Assembly (NCBI RefSeq): GCF_013214175.1
Contig: NZ_JABSPA010000006.1
Location: 124,001 to 188,000, forward strand
Direction of reading: 5' to 3'
Source of the DNA: Colwellia sp.
GTDB lineage: Bacteria; Pseudomonadota; Gammaproteobacteria; Enterobacterales; Alteromonadaceae
Length of the DNA: 64,000 nucleotides
The notes below the pieces were generated by a model. It had not been told where the DNA came from. It saw only the letters and a program-made list of their open reading frames with translations, and made no database searches. The position numbers and the translations under genes are program-made. The number at the start of each line of letters is the position of its first letter. The stretch's first letter is position 1. Positions 1 through 9,311 of this stretch are shown here, piece by piece.

Positions 1-429
1 TGTCAGTAATTTATTTTGTTGGCTTAGACGTTGGGCTTTTTTATCTGATTTGGCTAACGCCAGTTGATTATCAATCGCGCTGAGCATACGCTCATTTTTC
101 CAAGGCTTTTGAATAAAATCTTTCGCGCCAGCTTGCATGGCTTCAACTGCAATATCAATCGTTGCCCAGCCCGTCATCACGATGATAGGAATGGCTAATT
201 CAAGTGCAGTGATCGACTCAACCAATTGAACACCTTCAGCCCCCGAAGTGGTGTCTTGCTGAAAATTCATATCAAGCAGAATTAAATCAACAGGTTGAGT
301 TTTTAAATTCTCTAAAGCTGCTTGTGGCGTAGTGACGGCTAGAATGTCATAACCTTCGTCAGCTAAGACAAATTTTAAACTAGCAATGATATTAATATCA
401 TCATCGGCGATAAGTATTTTTTTATTCAC
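1..429 (-). CDS. NtrC-family response regulator, receiver domain (partial, runs off window)
   Basis: The reverse-strand frame is open from a GTG at 427-429 to the window edge, giving 143 residues. It opens with KKILIADDD, the acidic pocket of a CheY-like receiver, followed by LILLDMN (phospho-acceptor Asp), VMTGW (switch Thr) and DFIQKPW (conserved Lys-Pro). An in-frame TGA lies just upstream with no ATG in between, so GTG is the only plausible start. The receiver is followed by a linker (LALAKSDKKAQRL) of the sort that joins receivers to AAA+ sigma-54 activator domains. Those downstream domains lie outside the window, so the NtrC assignment is inferred, supported by the sigma-54-like promoter ahead of the neighbouring exporter operon. 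It is the fourth gene in the same direction, but a terminator-like hairpin separates it from the permease. Confidence 0.85.
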   Translation of the reverse strand, partial: MNKKILIADDDINIIASLKFVLADEGYDILAVTTPQAALENLKTQPVDLILLDMNFQQDTTSGAEGVQLVESITALELAIPIIVMTGWATIDIAVEAMQAGAKDFIQKPWKNERMLSAIDNQLALAKSDKKAQRLSQQNKLLT

Positions 430-530
430 AAGTATCTTTAATCATAAGTAGTTAAGTTTCCGAGGTTATTGCTTCACTTTAAATAAAATTAAAGCAAGGA
501 ACAAGCAGTAGATAATTATAAAGTGAGCAA

Positions 531-567
531 AAGGTAACTGAGCAGTATTAACACCATCAGTTACCTT
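531..567 (-). terminator. Rho-independent terminator after the ABC permease
   Basis: Perfect 11-bp inverted repeat (531-541 with 557-567, arm AAGGTAACTGA) with a 15-nt loop. Read on the minus strand the stem is followed by TTTT. It sits just after the permease stop and before the response regulator, suggesting that the regulator has its own promoter. Confidence 0.6.
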
Positions 568-583
568 ATTAACTTAGTATTAT

Positions 584-3007
584 TTACTCGTAACGCAGCG
601 CCATACTCGGTTCCATTTTCACTGCACGTTTGGTTGGCGCATACATTGCCAACATAACAACGGCCGATAAGCCTACAACCACAGTAATAGCGATACCGAA
701 ATAGAAGAAGACTGGAAATAGCTCTTCCGTAAACTTGTGAAAACCAAAAGCGAGTAAAGCGAAAAGCACAATAGCTAAACCCAAACCAATAATTAATTGT
801 CGAGCACCTTGCTTTAAAAACATCGTGGTAATATTTTTATCGCTGGCACCAACAGCGCGCCTTATACCTATTTCATGAGTACGCTGCGCTACTGAATTTG
901 CCGTTAAACCATAAATACCAACCATCGCCAATAATAAAGAAAAGAATCCTGTAGCAAAGGTTACGTTTGACATTAAGCGCATTGAATCTCGCATCAGATT
1001 ACGGTTTTCAGTCGCTAATTGCACTGAGTAGGACATCTCAATGGAACGATCAATAGCAAACATCGCTTGATAGAAAATCTCTTCTGCATTTTGCGTATTG
1101 GCTACAATACGATAATAGAAAATTTGAAAGTTACTGATAAATTGTAATCCCGATAAATAAACTTCATCGGCACTATCTAAGCGACCAAAAAGTGTCGAGG
1201 GGTTCATACGATCAGTGACAACACCGACGACAAAGACTTTTTCATCTTTATCATCAATTTTTATCTGAAAACTTTTTTCTAAGGGCGACTCTCCAGGCCA
1301 ATACCGCTTAGCCATTGATTGACTTATCAATGCTGTTTTACGATGACCTAATTTATCGAGATGAGTAAATGCCCTGCCAGCCACTAATTTCACCCCTACT
1401 GTTGCGGTATCACCAATAACAGAGATGGTATCAATTTTAGGCTTGCTCTCTTCTGAGGCATAATCTTTTCCTTCCAAAGTCACCGTTAATTGTCCTAACC
1501 AATCATTGGTAACAACACTAACAACACCTTTATCTTGTTCAATTCTTTCTTTTAATAATTGAAAAAATGCCAACTTCTGTGCCGGCTCAGGGTATTTAGT
1601 TTCAGGAACAGACAATCGTGCTGTCATCACATCAGTATAATTATCCCCCATTTCTAGGTTGACCAATTTATGCGATATATAAGCAGCAACAGAGCCAATT
1701 AAGAGCAGCGTCGCAACTAAAAACACTTGGCTGGTCACTAATATTCGAGAGATCCTGCCTGCTTTTTTACTTTGTGCACCGCGAGTCCCATCGCGTAAGG
1801 TCATATTAATATCTTGTCTAGCTGAGCGCCATGCAGGTAAAAAAGCCGACAATAAGATAGTCACTACAGTAAAGGCAACGCCCATTAAAAAAGTTGGCAT
1901 ATCCATGCCCCAATGCCACCAAAAGGCCCCACCATCAGGCAGCCAAGAATGCAGAAGAATTTCAGTGTAATCAAGGGCGGCTCCCACTAACAACAATGAC
2001 AAAATACCACCAACCGTTGAGATTATAATACCTTCCCACATTAATTGACTGACTAAACGAGCAGTAGTAGCCCCGAGTGCTGCTCGAATAGCGGTTTCTT
2101 TTTGACGTTCAATCGTACGAGCCAATAACAAATTACCGACGTTAATACAGGCTAATAATAAAATGAGCCAAGAGAGTATATTAAAAAAGGTAAAGGCTAT
2201 GCCTCCATCGCCACCCGTTTGTGCCATCTGAAAAGTTAGCACTTTGGCCGTTTTCACTAATTCAGGTAGATCATATAACTTAACATGTTGCTGATAAATT
2301 TGATTAACCGCTTGCCCCAACTCTAACCCCGCTTGTTTAACCGTAGCGCCTTTTTTAAGACGTGCATAAGCATAATATGAAGCACTAACATCAGGTGTCT
2401 TCGTTAATAATTGATCCTTTAACGGTAACCAAAGTTTTGAAGCATTTGGAAAAAAATAGCCTTGAGGCATAACACCGATAACCTGGGTAATTTCACCATT
2501 GAGCATCATGGTTTTATCTAAAACATTTTCATCGCCATGCAATTCCTCTTGCCAAACTTGATAACTGATCAAAGCGACAGGGCTTGCACCACCGGCGGTA
2601 TCTTCAGCTTGAATAGTTCGGCCAATTATGGGTGAAGTCCGACTAAACTCAAAGAAGCCCTGACGTACTAAGCTGCTCAAATAATTTTTACCTGATTGTC
2701 CAACACTCAGTCTTATATCTAGATTGTCGTAAATACCAAGTTCATCAAAATGTTGTAACTTATCTTTTATATTTTGATATTCAAATCCCGTGATATAACG
2801 ATGCTTATCATTAAAATAAACAACGATTGCTTTTGCGCTATCACCTTCCGGCAAGGGTAATGTTTTATAAATCACTGAATATAAAAACGAAAAAGTAAAT
2901 AAGCTAATTGATAAGCCGCCAATTAGCACACCTAAGGTCATCGCAGTAAATTTAGGCGCTTTAAATAACAAACGAAATGCGTATTTAATATCTATTAACA
3001 TCGACAT
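584..3007 (-). CDS. MacB/FtsX-type ABC transporter permease (ADOP-like)
   Basis: An inner-membrane permease of about 807 residues that carries two MacB-type periplasmic domains and two FtsX-type membrane domains. About eight hydrophobic segments are visible: one near the N-terminus (TLGVLIGGLSISLF), a central group of three followed by another single helix (LVTSQVFLVATLLLIG), and a C-terminal group of three. This is roughly twice a single MacB permease half and resembles duplicated-permease exporters. The frame is open further upstream, but the ATG at 3007 has AGGAG seven bases before it, whereas an upstream start would overlap the ATPase gene. GIRRAVGAS near the C-terminus is typical of the family's cytoplasmic coupling region. 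The ATPase stop lies 16 bp upstream, so it is the third gene of the operon. The substrate cannot be told from sequence. Confidence 0.9.
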   Translation of the reverse strand: MSMLIDIKYAFRLLFKAPKFTAMTLGVLIGGLSISLFTFSFLYSVIYKTLPLPEGDSAKAIVVYFNDKHRYITGFEYQNIKDKLQHFDELGIYDNLDIRLSVGQSGKNYLSSLVRQGFFEFSRTSPIIGRTIQAEDTAGGASPVALISYQVWQEELHGDENVLDKTMMLNGEITQVIGVMPQGYFFPNASKLWLPLKDQLLTKTPDVSASYYAYARLKKGATVKQAGLELGQAVNQIYQQHVKLYDLPELVKTAKVLTFQMAQTGGDGGIAFTFFNILSWLILLLACINVGNLLLARTIERQKETAIRAALGATTARLVSQLMWEGIIISTVGGILSLLLVGAALDYTEILLHSWLPDGGAFWWHWGMDMPTFLMGVAFTVVTILLSAFLPAWRSARQDINMTLRDGTRGAQSKKAGRISRILVTSQVFLVATLLLIGSVAAYISHKLVNLEMGDNYTDVMTARLSVPETKYPEPAQKLAFFQLLKERIEQDKGVVSVVTNDWLGQLTVTLEGKDYASEESKPKIDTISVIGDTATVGVKLVAGRAFTHLDKLGHRKTALISQSMAKRYWPGESPLEKSFQIKIDDKDEKVFVVGVVTDRMNPSTLFGRLDSADEVYLSGLQFISNFQIFYYRIVANTQNAEEIFYQAMFAIDRSIEMSYSVQLATENRNLMRDSMRLMSNVTFATGFFSLLLAMVGIYGLTANSVAQRTHEIGIRRAVGASDKNITTMFLKQGARQLIIGLGLAIVLFALLAFGFHKFTEELFPVFFYFGIAITVVVGLSAVVMLAMYAPTKRAVKMEPSMALRYE

Positions 3008-3023
3008 AATAATTCTCCTAAAG

Positions 3024-3755
3024 TTAACCCACGGCCAATTCAACTGGTTTAACGATTGCTTGACGGTCATGATTGATATTGTCTTTGATCAATTGACCAT
3101 CAAACATCTCTAAGCAACGACTCGCTCTTTTCGCTGACGATGGATCATGGGTAACCATGCAGATAGTTGCGCCATCATGATGAAGTTGATCAAAAAGTTG
3201 CAATACCGCTTCGGCATTTTTTGAATCTAAGTTACCAGTAGGTTCATCGGCTAGAATAATAGCCGGATCATTGACTAAAGCTCTGGCAACGGCAACACGC
3301 TGTTGCTGACCACCAGATAACTGAGAAGGATAATGATTTTTCCGATGGCCCATCGTAACTTTCGCCAACACCTCATTCACTTTATCTTCAATAAATTTTT
3401 TCGATTTTCCTTTTTGATAAGTTAACGGCAACATAACATTTTCAAATACCGTCAGATCTGAAATTAAATTAAACGATTGAAAAACAAAGCCTATTTGTTC
3501 ACTGCGTATTTTTGCACGTTGATCACGTGTTAAAGCCGACACATCATTTCCTGCCAAGTGATAACTGCCTGAACTAGGCGCATCTAATAATCCTAATAAG
3601 GATAATAAGGTTGATTTACCACAACCTGACTGTCCACTTAAGGAAATATATTCACCTTTGTTAATCACCAGGTTAATGTTGTTTAACGCGCGAGTTTCTA
3701 TTTCTTCGGTTAAAAATGTTTTACTAATATTATTTAAGGTAATGAGTGCTGTCAT
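3024..3755 (-). CDS. ABC transporter ATP-binding protein, MacB/LolD type
   Basis: A 243-residue cytoplasmic ATPase that energises the adjacent permease. Walker A GQSGCGKST is at residues 41-49, the signature LSGGQQQR at 147-154, Walker B IILADEPTGNLD near 167-178, and the H-loop His in MVTHD. The wording and length match the MacB/LolD/FtsE class, whose ATPases move extracytoplasmic material by mechanotransmission rather than by a membrane channel. A longer frame adds four residues from 3767, but the ATG at 3755 has GGAA about seven bases upstream and is preferred. It lies between the adaptor gene (gap about 125 bp) and the permease gene (gap 16 bp). Confidence 0.93.
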   Translation of the reverse strand: MTALITLNNISKTFLTEEIETRALNNINLVINKGEYISLSGQSGCGKSTLLSLLGLLDAPSSGSYHLAGNDVSALTRDQRAKIRSEQIGFVFQSFNLISDLTVFENVMLPLTYQKGKSKKFIEDKVNEVLAKVTMGHRKNHYPSQLSGGQQQRVAVARALVNDPAIILADEPTGNLDSKNAEAVLQLFDQLHHDGATICMVTHDPSSAKRASRCLEMFDGQLIKDNINHDRQAIVKPVELAVG

Positions 3756-3880
3756 AATTATTTCCATATCGTATCAACAAGTCATGTTTCAGCTGACCTG
3801 CTTTATTGAGTTGTTATTTAGTAATGTTTATTGAGTATTTGATAATGAAGTTTTGCTTAGTTGTAATAGTAAAAAAGGTA

Positions 3881-5137
3881 TTAATTGATCTTAATTTCTT
3901 GGTGTTCTTGCCAGCTTGATGTATCAGAAATAATAATTTCATCACCCACCATCAACCCCGCTAAAATTTGAATTTTGTTGACAGAGCTTTGCCCTAAACT
4001 CACTAATTTTTTACTGGCGAATTGCTGATCTTCGCTCAATTTATACAAACCGATTTTTGCATGCCTAGGTGCATAAACAGGCCGCTTTACATACAAGGTG
4101 TTTTCAATATGACTAATGGCAATTAAACCATCAACGGTTAATTCTGGACGTGCTTCAGCGGGTAGTTCACTGGTTAATTTTACATCTATAAGCACCATAC
4201 CAGCTTTTACCGCAGGGTCGATGCGTATTACTTCACCAATGATCTCACTGGTACGGGTATCAATGGTAACCAATTGCCCTAATGCGATATCTCTGACCCT
4301 AACCTCTTGTACCTGCAATTCTGCAAACAAAGTATTTTGATCCGCTATTAGTGCAACGCTATCACCTACTTGCGCCCGCTCACCAAGTTCCAGTGAAACT
4401 TGTTGTACCACGCCTGACGTTGATGCTTTGACTTGTAATGCGGCGACTTGCTCTTTTACTCGTTGGTAATTATTTTCAACTAAACCAATACGCGCTTGTT
4501 GAGCTACTTTTGTTGCCGCCATATTCGCTTGCATTTTTTCAGTTTTTTGTTGTTGAGCCAGCCAAAATTGCATTTGTTGCTTAACGGCTAACTGGCTGCG
4601 TTGGTGTTCAAGAGCCGAAACCGTCGCATTACCTTGTGCCAAGAGTTGAGTCTCTGCATCCAATTTTAATTTCGCTGATTGATAGCTATATTCTGCAGAT
4701 AATACTGAGTTTGCTAAATCAACCATTTGAGATTCCAGCATTACTAAAGCAACATGACTTTCAGCCTTTTGCGCCTCAAGCTCCCATCGTGCTTTTTCTA
4801 AATTACGATGTAATTCAGGATTCGACAATTGTACCAGCACATCACCTTTATTTACTTTTGCGCCAGCTTTAACAAAAACTTGCTCAGCCCTACCCGATAC
4901 TTGTGACGATACCCAACGTATATTTAGCGGTTTCAATACACCCGTTGCACGGACATTTACGCGGAAATCACCCTGCTCGACTTTGGCGGTAACCACGGCG
5001 TTTCGTTCAATAAAATAAGAGGCATTGCCTAAAACACTTTTTAAATAATAAGTACCCATGAGTAGAATAAAAATAGGTAAAATAAACCAGTATTTTTTCC
5101 AAAGTGGTTTTTGAACGGCTGCTCTTGGTATATCCAT
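3881..5137 (-). CDS. Periplasmic adaptor (HlyD/MacA-like) of the ABC exporter
   Basis: A 418-residue membrane-fusion protein that would bridge the inner-membrane ABC permease to an outer-membrane channel. An N-terminal membrane anchor (YWFILPIFILLMGTYYL, about residues 16-33) is followed by a first barrel/lipoyl half (GDFRVNVRATGVLKP, and VFVKAGAKVNKGDVL), a long alpha-helical hairpin rich in Gln, Ala and Lys (about 110-230), the second lipoyl half (QVKASTSGVVQQVSLELGERA) and a beta-barrel domain. It is the first gene of the operon. The sigma-54-like element at 5175-5190 lies about 40 bp ahead of its start. The neighbouring response regulator is the obvious candidate controller. No outer-membrane TolC-type gene accompanies the operon, so it presumably uses one encoded elsewhere. 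Confidence 0.9.
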   Translation of the reverse strand: MDIPRAAVQKPLWKKYWFILPIFILLMGTYYLKSVLGNASYFIERNAVVTAKVEQGDFRVNVRATGVLKPLNIRWVSSQVSGRAEQVFVKAGAKVNKGDVLVQLSNPELHRNLEKARWELEAQKAESHVALVMLESQMVDLANSVLSAEYSYQSAKLKLDAETQLLAQGNATVSALEHQRSQLAVKQQMQFWLAQQQKTEKMQANMAATKVAQQARIGLVENNYQRVKEQVAALQVKASTSGVVQQVSLELGERAQVGDSVALIADQNTLFAELQVQEVRVRDIALGQLVTIDTRTSEIIGEVIRIDPAVKAGMVLIDVKLTSELPAEARPELTVDGLIAISHIENTLYVKRPVYAPRHAKIGLYKLSEDQQFASKKLVSLGQSSVNKIQILAGLMVGDEIIISDTSSWQEHQEIKIN

Positions 5138-5174
5138 AAATTATCTTATCTTCATTAGTACGATGATTAGTTAT

Positions 5175-5190
5175 TACAAGTCTTGTGCCA
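5175..5190 (-). promoter_or_regulatory. Sigma-54-like promoter of the ABC exporter operon
   Basis: On the minus strand the sequence reads TGGCAC-N5-TTGTA. This keeps the -24 GG and the spacing to the -12 element of the sigma-54 consensus (TGGCAC-N5-TTGC), with one departure (T for the final C). Transcription would start near 5163, just ahead of the adaptor start at 5137. The match is by eye. Confidence 0.55.
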
Positions 5191-5262
5191 AAGTAAAATA
5201 AAACACTAAAGGACTGATAATAGACAATATTTTTAAGAAGTGATAATTCGACAGATACTGAA

Positions 5263-5332
5263 GTGTATCAATTTCGACACAGTGATGAGCACCAATAGTC
5301 GCAGTTTTGATACATGCGCCCGGATGTATCAA
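5263..5332. promoter_or_regulatory. Paired palindromic upstream activator-like sites
   Basis: Two dyads lie 70-160 bp upstream of the sigma-54-like element. Site one is TTGATACAT-N8-ATGTATCAA at 5307-5332, with perfect 9-bp arms. Site two at 5263-5280 is GTGT...AATT...ACAC, less perfect. Their centres are 48 bp apart. Distance and symmetry suit binding sites for an enhancer-binding protein such as the adjacent NtrC-type regulator. They also lie upstream of the divergent gene at 5430, so they could serve either direction. Confidence 0.5.
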
Positions 5333-5429
5333 GCAAATAATATTAGCGCAAATTGATAAATAACAGCAGCTTGACTTAACCTTAGCGAGGGCTACGCTTT
5401 TATATATCCCCTGTGACTTTGTATTTACC

Positions 5430-6512
5430 ATGACTCTAATTTCCCGTACCACTGCCGCTAATATGACTAATAATATTGCCAATAACATCACTGAACTGAT
5501 CGGCAATACCGATTTATTGCGCATCAATAGTCTAAGCGACTTAACCGGTTGTGAAATATTGTTAAAGTGTGAGCAGCAAAACCCTGGCGGATCAATTAAA
5601 GACCGAGCCGCATTACAGTTAGTACAAGACGCCATAGCAAGTGGTCAATTGAAATCCGGCATGACCATAGTTGAAGGCACCGCCGGCAATACTGGTATTG
5701 GCCTAGCGCTCGTTGCCAAAGCTTATGGTTTTAATATGTTAGCGGTAATGCCTAGAGGACAAGCTAAAGAGAAGGAGCAAATGATCGCGCTATATAATGC
5801 GCAATTGTTGTTAGTTGATGCCTGCCCCTTTGCTGACCCAAAACACTTTTATCATACAGCCAAAAATCTAGGTGAATTTCATGCAGATTATTGGTGGGCC
5901 GATCAGTTTGAAAATACCAGTAATTGTAAAGCCCATTACCTCAATACCGGTCCCGAAATTTGGCAACAAACTCAAGGTAATATTGACGCATTGGTTTCAG
6001 TAGTCGGTACTGGCGGTACTATAGCAGGTAACTCTCAGTATTTATCAGAGCAAAATCCACAATTACAAACTTGGTTGGTAGACCCCTACGGCTCAGGTAT
6101 CTACCACTATTTAAAAACCGGCCAGTATCAAGCGAACGGCAGTTCTTTTACCGAAGGCATAGGCATTATGCGCTGTGTAGAGAATTTCCGTCAGGCCAAG
6201 ATAAATAAAGCCATTAGCTTACCTGATCAAGACTTGGTAACTATTTCCCGAGAGCTAAGCCAATTTGATGGCATATTACTCGGCAGTAGCTCAGCTTTAA
6301 ATGTTGCTGGTGCCTTATATGCTGCCGCAAAAATGGGCCCTGGCAAAACTATTGTCACCTTTTGCTGTGACTTAGCAGAGCGCTCTTATAGTAAACTTTA
6401 TAATGCTGATTTCTTAAAAGAAAAAAATATTAGTACTGCGCATGAAACCCTCGCCAGCATGTTTGAACGTTATCAAGCCGAGCCAGCTAGCGTGGTGATT
6501 ACAGTGCGCTGA
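5430..6512 (+). CDS. PLP-dependent cysteine synthase-family protein
   Basis: A 360-residue fold-type II PLP enzyme of the O-acetylserine sulfhydrylase/cystathionine beta-synthase family. The PLP lysine is K57 in GGSIKDRAA. The substrate loop VEGTAGNTGIGLA and the phosphate-binding loop VGTGGTIAGN are both present. EGIGIMR and LGSSSALNVAGAL continue the family pattern. It is longer than CysK or CysM (about 310-320), with a C-terminal tail of some 30 residues ending in VVITVR. No heme or CBS domain is present. No cys regulon gene is adjacent: it is divergent from the exporter operon and convergent, 25 bp apart, with mnmH. The exact substrate is open. Confidence 0.85.
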   Translation: MTLISRTTAANMTNNIANNITELIGNTDLLRINSLSDLTGCEILLKCEQQNPGGSIKDRAALQLVQDAIASGQLKSGMTIVEGTAGNTGIGLALVAKAYGFNMLAVMPRGQAKEKEQMIALYNAQLLLVDACPFADPKHFYHTAKNLGEFHADYWWADQFENTSNCKAHYLNTGPEIWQQTQGNIDALVSVVGTGGTIAGNSQYLSEQNPQLQTWLVDPYGSGIYHYLKTGQYQANGSSFTEGIGIMRCVENFRQAKINKAISLPDQDLVTISRELSQFDGILLGSSSALNVAGALYAAAKMGPGKTIVTFCCDLAERSYSKLYNADFLKEKNISTAHETLASMFERYQAEPASVVITVR

Positions 6513-6537
6513 TTACATTGAGGTAAGTGAAGTAGCA

Positions 6538-7659
6538 CTAACGAGCCAAAACGAGCTCATTTTTCACAAAAGATAAACATTGGGCATTATTGCCACGAAA
6601 AATTATTCTTTCGGCCTTTAGTCCTAATTGGTATTGATACATAGGATCATAGTATTCGCTGAGCAAAGGTTTTAGCCAATCAAAATGATAGTGAAGTTGA
6701 CCCTTTTTCTGTTGGGTTAAGGCCGTACTCTGTATTGCCTTTAATTGGCCATAACGCTCGGTGCCAAGACGCTTTCGTACTTTGAACAGGCCTTGCTCTA
6801 AATACTCACTAAAAGCGACAAAGCCTTGTTCAACACCATATTTAGCTTGGTATTGGGCTGTCATTTTTATGATATATTCTTGAAAAATATGCTCAAGTCG
6901 ATAATCTAAGCTTTCTTCAAGCACCACTAGTGGCGCTAATGCCATGGCTTTACGTAAGCTCTCCGGTAAATGAATGCTGCCAATTGCCCTGCCTTCATCT
7001 TCTAAGAGCAAGGTTTGCCCTGAGTTATAGTTACCCGTGATGTATTGTTCAACTAGCTTATTTTCAAAATTGATTTGATTTGATTGTCTGGTAACGAAGC
7101 CGCCAAAACTAGAACCTCGATGACCCGCTGCACCTTCTAAATCTAAACTGTTAACACAATGGCTTAGAAAAGGCGTTTTGCCACAGCCAGTATTGCCGGC
7201 TAAAATTATCAATGGATGTAATGCTAATTTGTCCAGTTCGTCCAGTAAAAACTGACGAAGGGCTTTATAACCACCGGTAAGCAGTGGATAGTTAACCCCT
7301 GATTCCTTTAACCAACGCTGTACCGTTTGCGAACGTAAACCGCCGCGAAAACAATATAAATAGCCTTGTGGATTTTCCCGAGCAAAGTCTTGCCATTGTG
7401 CCAACCGACTCGCTTTTGTCTGCCCTGAAACTAAGCTATGGCCTAGAGTGATGGCAGCCGCTTGGCCATTGTTTTTATAACAAAGGCCAACTTCCGCTCG
7501 TTCATCGTTATTCATCAGAGGGTAATTTATCGACTGATTAAAAGCGCCCTTTTCAAATTCAATCGGGGCTCGTACATCCATTAAAGGGATTTTATTGCGA
7601 ATAATAGCGCGAAAATCTGCGCTGTTGGCTCGCTCTATTGTTGAAGTATTGATGGTCAT
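6538..7659 (-). CDS. mnmH: tRNA 2-selenouridine synthase
   Basis: A 373-residue enzyme (also called SelU or YbbB) that converts 2-thiouridine at wobble position 34 of Lys, Glu and Gln tRNAs to 2-selenouridine using selenophosphate. The N-terminal rhodanese domain carries the catalytic cysteine C103 in [12 protein letters not shown]-loop (AGNTGCGKT, residues 154-162) opens the second domain, which handles the geranylated intermediate. Its ATG overlaps the stop of selD upstream as TAATG, so the two are translationally coupled and the selenophosphate donor and its user are made together. Length and motifs look intact. Confidence 0.96.
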   Translation of the reverse strand: MTINTSTIERANSADFRAIIRNKIPLMDVRAPIEFEKGAFNQSINYPLMNNDERAEVGLCYKNNGQAAAITLGHSLVSGQTKASRLAQWQDFARENPQGYLYCFRGGLRSQTVQRWLKESGVNYPLLTGGYKALRQFLLDELDKLALHPLIILAGNTGCGKTPFLSHCVNSLDLEGAAGHRGSSFGGFVTRQSNQINFENKLVEQYITGNYNSGQTLLLEDEGRAIGSIHLPESLRKAMALAPLVVLEESLDYRLEHIFQEYIIKMTAQYQAKYGVEQGFVAFSEYLEQGLFKVRKRLGTERYGQLKAIQSTALTQQKKGQLHYHFDWLKPLLSEYYDPMYQYQLGLKAERIIFRGNNAQCLSFVKNELVLAR

Positions 7660-8690
7660 TACAACAGACTCACGGTTGGTGAAGTTGCCGCCACTAGCTC
7701 ACCAATAGGCTGTAGGTTAAGGCCATTATCTCGACATAGCGCTTCAAATTCTTCCTTGCCTTGTGGTTTTACTGCCACAAGTAAACCGCCACTGGTTTGA
7801 GGATCGCACAAAATTGTTCTTTGCTTGGCGCTTAACGGCCCAACGTGATCGCCATAACTGTCAAAATTTCGCTCACAGCCACCAGGTATGCAGCCTTGGT
7901 CAATATAATCATTGACGAAATCCATACAGGGTACTTGCTCAAAATCAATAACAGCAGCAACATCACTGCCTTGACACATTTCCAATAGGTGTCCTAAAAG
8001 TGCAAAGCCAGTCACATCAGTCATAGCCGTAACGACATCTAGTGCTGCAAACTTCTGTCCAATAGTATTTAAGGTTTTCATCACTTGTGGTGCTAGTTGT
8101 GTGTGTTCAGGTAACAGTTTCCCTTGTTTTTCAGCCGTGGTCATAATGCCAATACCTAACGGCTTAGTTAAATACAAAAGATCGCCAACCCCTGCGGTAT
8201 TGTTTCGCTTAATCTGCGCATTATTGATCAGGCCAGTAACGGCTAAGCCAAAAATAGGCTCAGGCGCATCAATGGAATGGCCGCCCGCTAACGGGATACC
8301 AGCCTCAGCACAGATCATTCTTGCTCCATCAAGCACTTGTTGGGCTATTTCTGGCGCTAAAAGTTTTACTGGCCAGCCCAAAATAGCTATCGCCATTAGC
8401 GGCTTGCCACCCATGGCATAAATATCGCTAATGGCATTACAGGCGGCAATTTTACCAAAGTCAGTAGGATCATCGACAATGGGCATAAAAAAGTCAGTGG
8501 TTGAGATCACGGCTTGATCATTACCAATATCGAAAACAGCCGCGTCATCTTTGGTGCTATTGCCCACTAAAAGTGCGTTATTCTCGGGTAAAGCCAGTGA
8601 TGACTTTAGCATCACATCAAGTACCGACGGCGAAATTTTACAGCCACAGCCTGCGCCGTGTGAGTATTGGGTCAAACGAATTGTTGTCAT
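7659..8690 (-). CDS. selD: Selenide, water dikinase (selenophosphate synthase)
   Basis: A 343-residue enzyme making selenophosphate from selenide and ATP. The glycine-rich N-terminus [11 protein letters not shown] contains the catalytic Cys15 and Lys18 (equivalent to C17 and K20 in E. coli by alignment of the motif). The position is an ordinary Cys codon, so no selenocysteine is needed. Other family marks are [35 protein letters not shown] and [10 protein letters not shown]. It is the first gene of a two-gene unit with mnmH. No selA, selB or selenocysteine tRNA is in the window, so the visible use of selenium is tRNA modification only. Confidence 0.97.
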   Translation of the reverse strand: MTTIRLTQYSHGAGCGCKISPSVLDVMLKSSLALPENNALLVGNSTKDDAAVFDIGNDQAVISTTDFFMPIVDDPTDFGKIAACNAISDIYAMGGKPLMAIAILGWPVKLLAPEIAQQVLDGARMICAEAGIPLAGGHSIDAPEPIFGLAVTGLINNAQIKRNNTAGVGDLLYLTKPLGIGIMTTAEKQGKLLPEHTQLAPQVMKTLNTIGQKFAALDVVTAMTDVTGFALLGHLLEMCQGSDVAAVIDFEQVPCMDFVNDYIDQGCIPGGCERNFDSYGDHVGPLSAKQRTILCDPQTSGGLLVAVKPQGKEEFEALCRDNGLNLQPIGELVAATSPTVSLL

Positions 8691-8823
8691 GATAATTGGT
8701 ATAATGAAGAAGCAGGAGACTAATTTACAGTATTAACTCCGCGGTTACACCTGTGGATTAATATTTCTCCGTTGCTATTCAAAGTGCTGGGCTGCAGTGG
8801 CAATTCAAATTGCTCAAGTTATT

Positions 8824-9142
8824 ATGGGTTGCCTAATAAGTTCTAAGCGCAGAAGTATATGCCAAAAGGTGCAGCGGTATTTTAAGTTTTGGCATTAAAG
8901 GTGGTGAACAAGCAGGTGCTAAATTTATTGATGTACTGCAGATTATTGTGCGTCTTGTTAATATTGGCGATGCTAAATCTCTCGCTTGTCACCCAGCTTC
9001 GACAACACATAGACAATTGAGCGCAGAAGAATTGGCTAAGGCTGGCGTGAGCAAGGAAATGGTGTGTTTATCAATTGCTATTGAACATATTGAAGATATT
9101 CTTGCAGACGTTGAGCAGGCGTTAATTCTTAGCCAAGAATAA
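8824..9142 (+). pseudogene. Decayed metY (O-acetylhomoserine sulfhydrylase) C-terminal remnant
   Basis: From 8876 to the TAA ending at 9142 the frame reads as the C-terminus of a MetY-type enzyme: GILSFGIKGGEQAGAKF, then RLVNIGDAKSLACHPASTTH, then IEHIEDILADVEQAL. Just upstream the matching residues (AQKYMPKGA) are in another frame: one base appears missing at about 8873, and a TAA at about 8833 interrupts the reading. No N-terminal or PLP-lysine portion of the enzyme is found upstream, so roughly the last quarter survives. The neighbouring cysteine-synthase-like gene may be functionally unrelated. Confidence 0.85.
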
Positions 9143-9311
9143 CTTTTTTATAGCGACTAAGCACTGATATAGCTTTAGTTGCATTAGTTAGCTAAAAAAT
9201 AAAACTCTCCACTAGTGATTAGTGAAGAGCTTTAAATTTATCTCAGCTGAGTTAGCTTGAACTAGGTTAAGCCAAGCTCAATCAAGTTAAGTTAAATCTA
9301 CTCTATTCATA

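Noticed and set aside
5174..5635. Minus-strand open frame across the exporter/cysteine-synthase intergenic region
   Set aside because: It overlaps the start of a clear PLP enzyme gene and the sigma-54-like promoter; no recognisable protein.
7659..8690. selD as a selenoprotein
   Set aside because: The active-site position is a normal Cys codon and there is no in-frame TGA.
8695..8710. AATTGGTATAATGAAG near selD considered as another end of the 159-bp repeat
   Set aside because: Only a few end bases match; the body of the element is absent. Similar short strings at 60096 and 62150 were rejected for the same reason.
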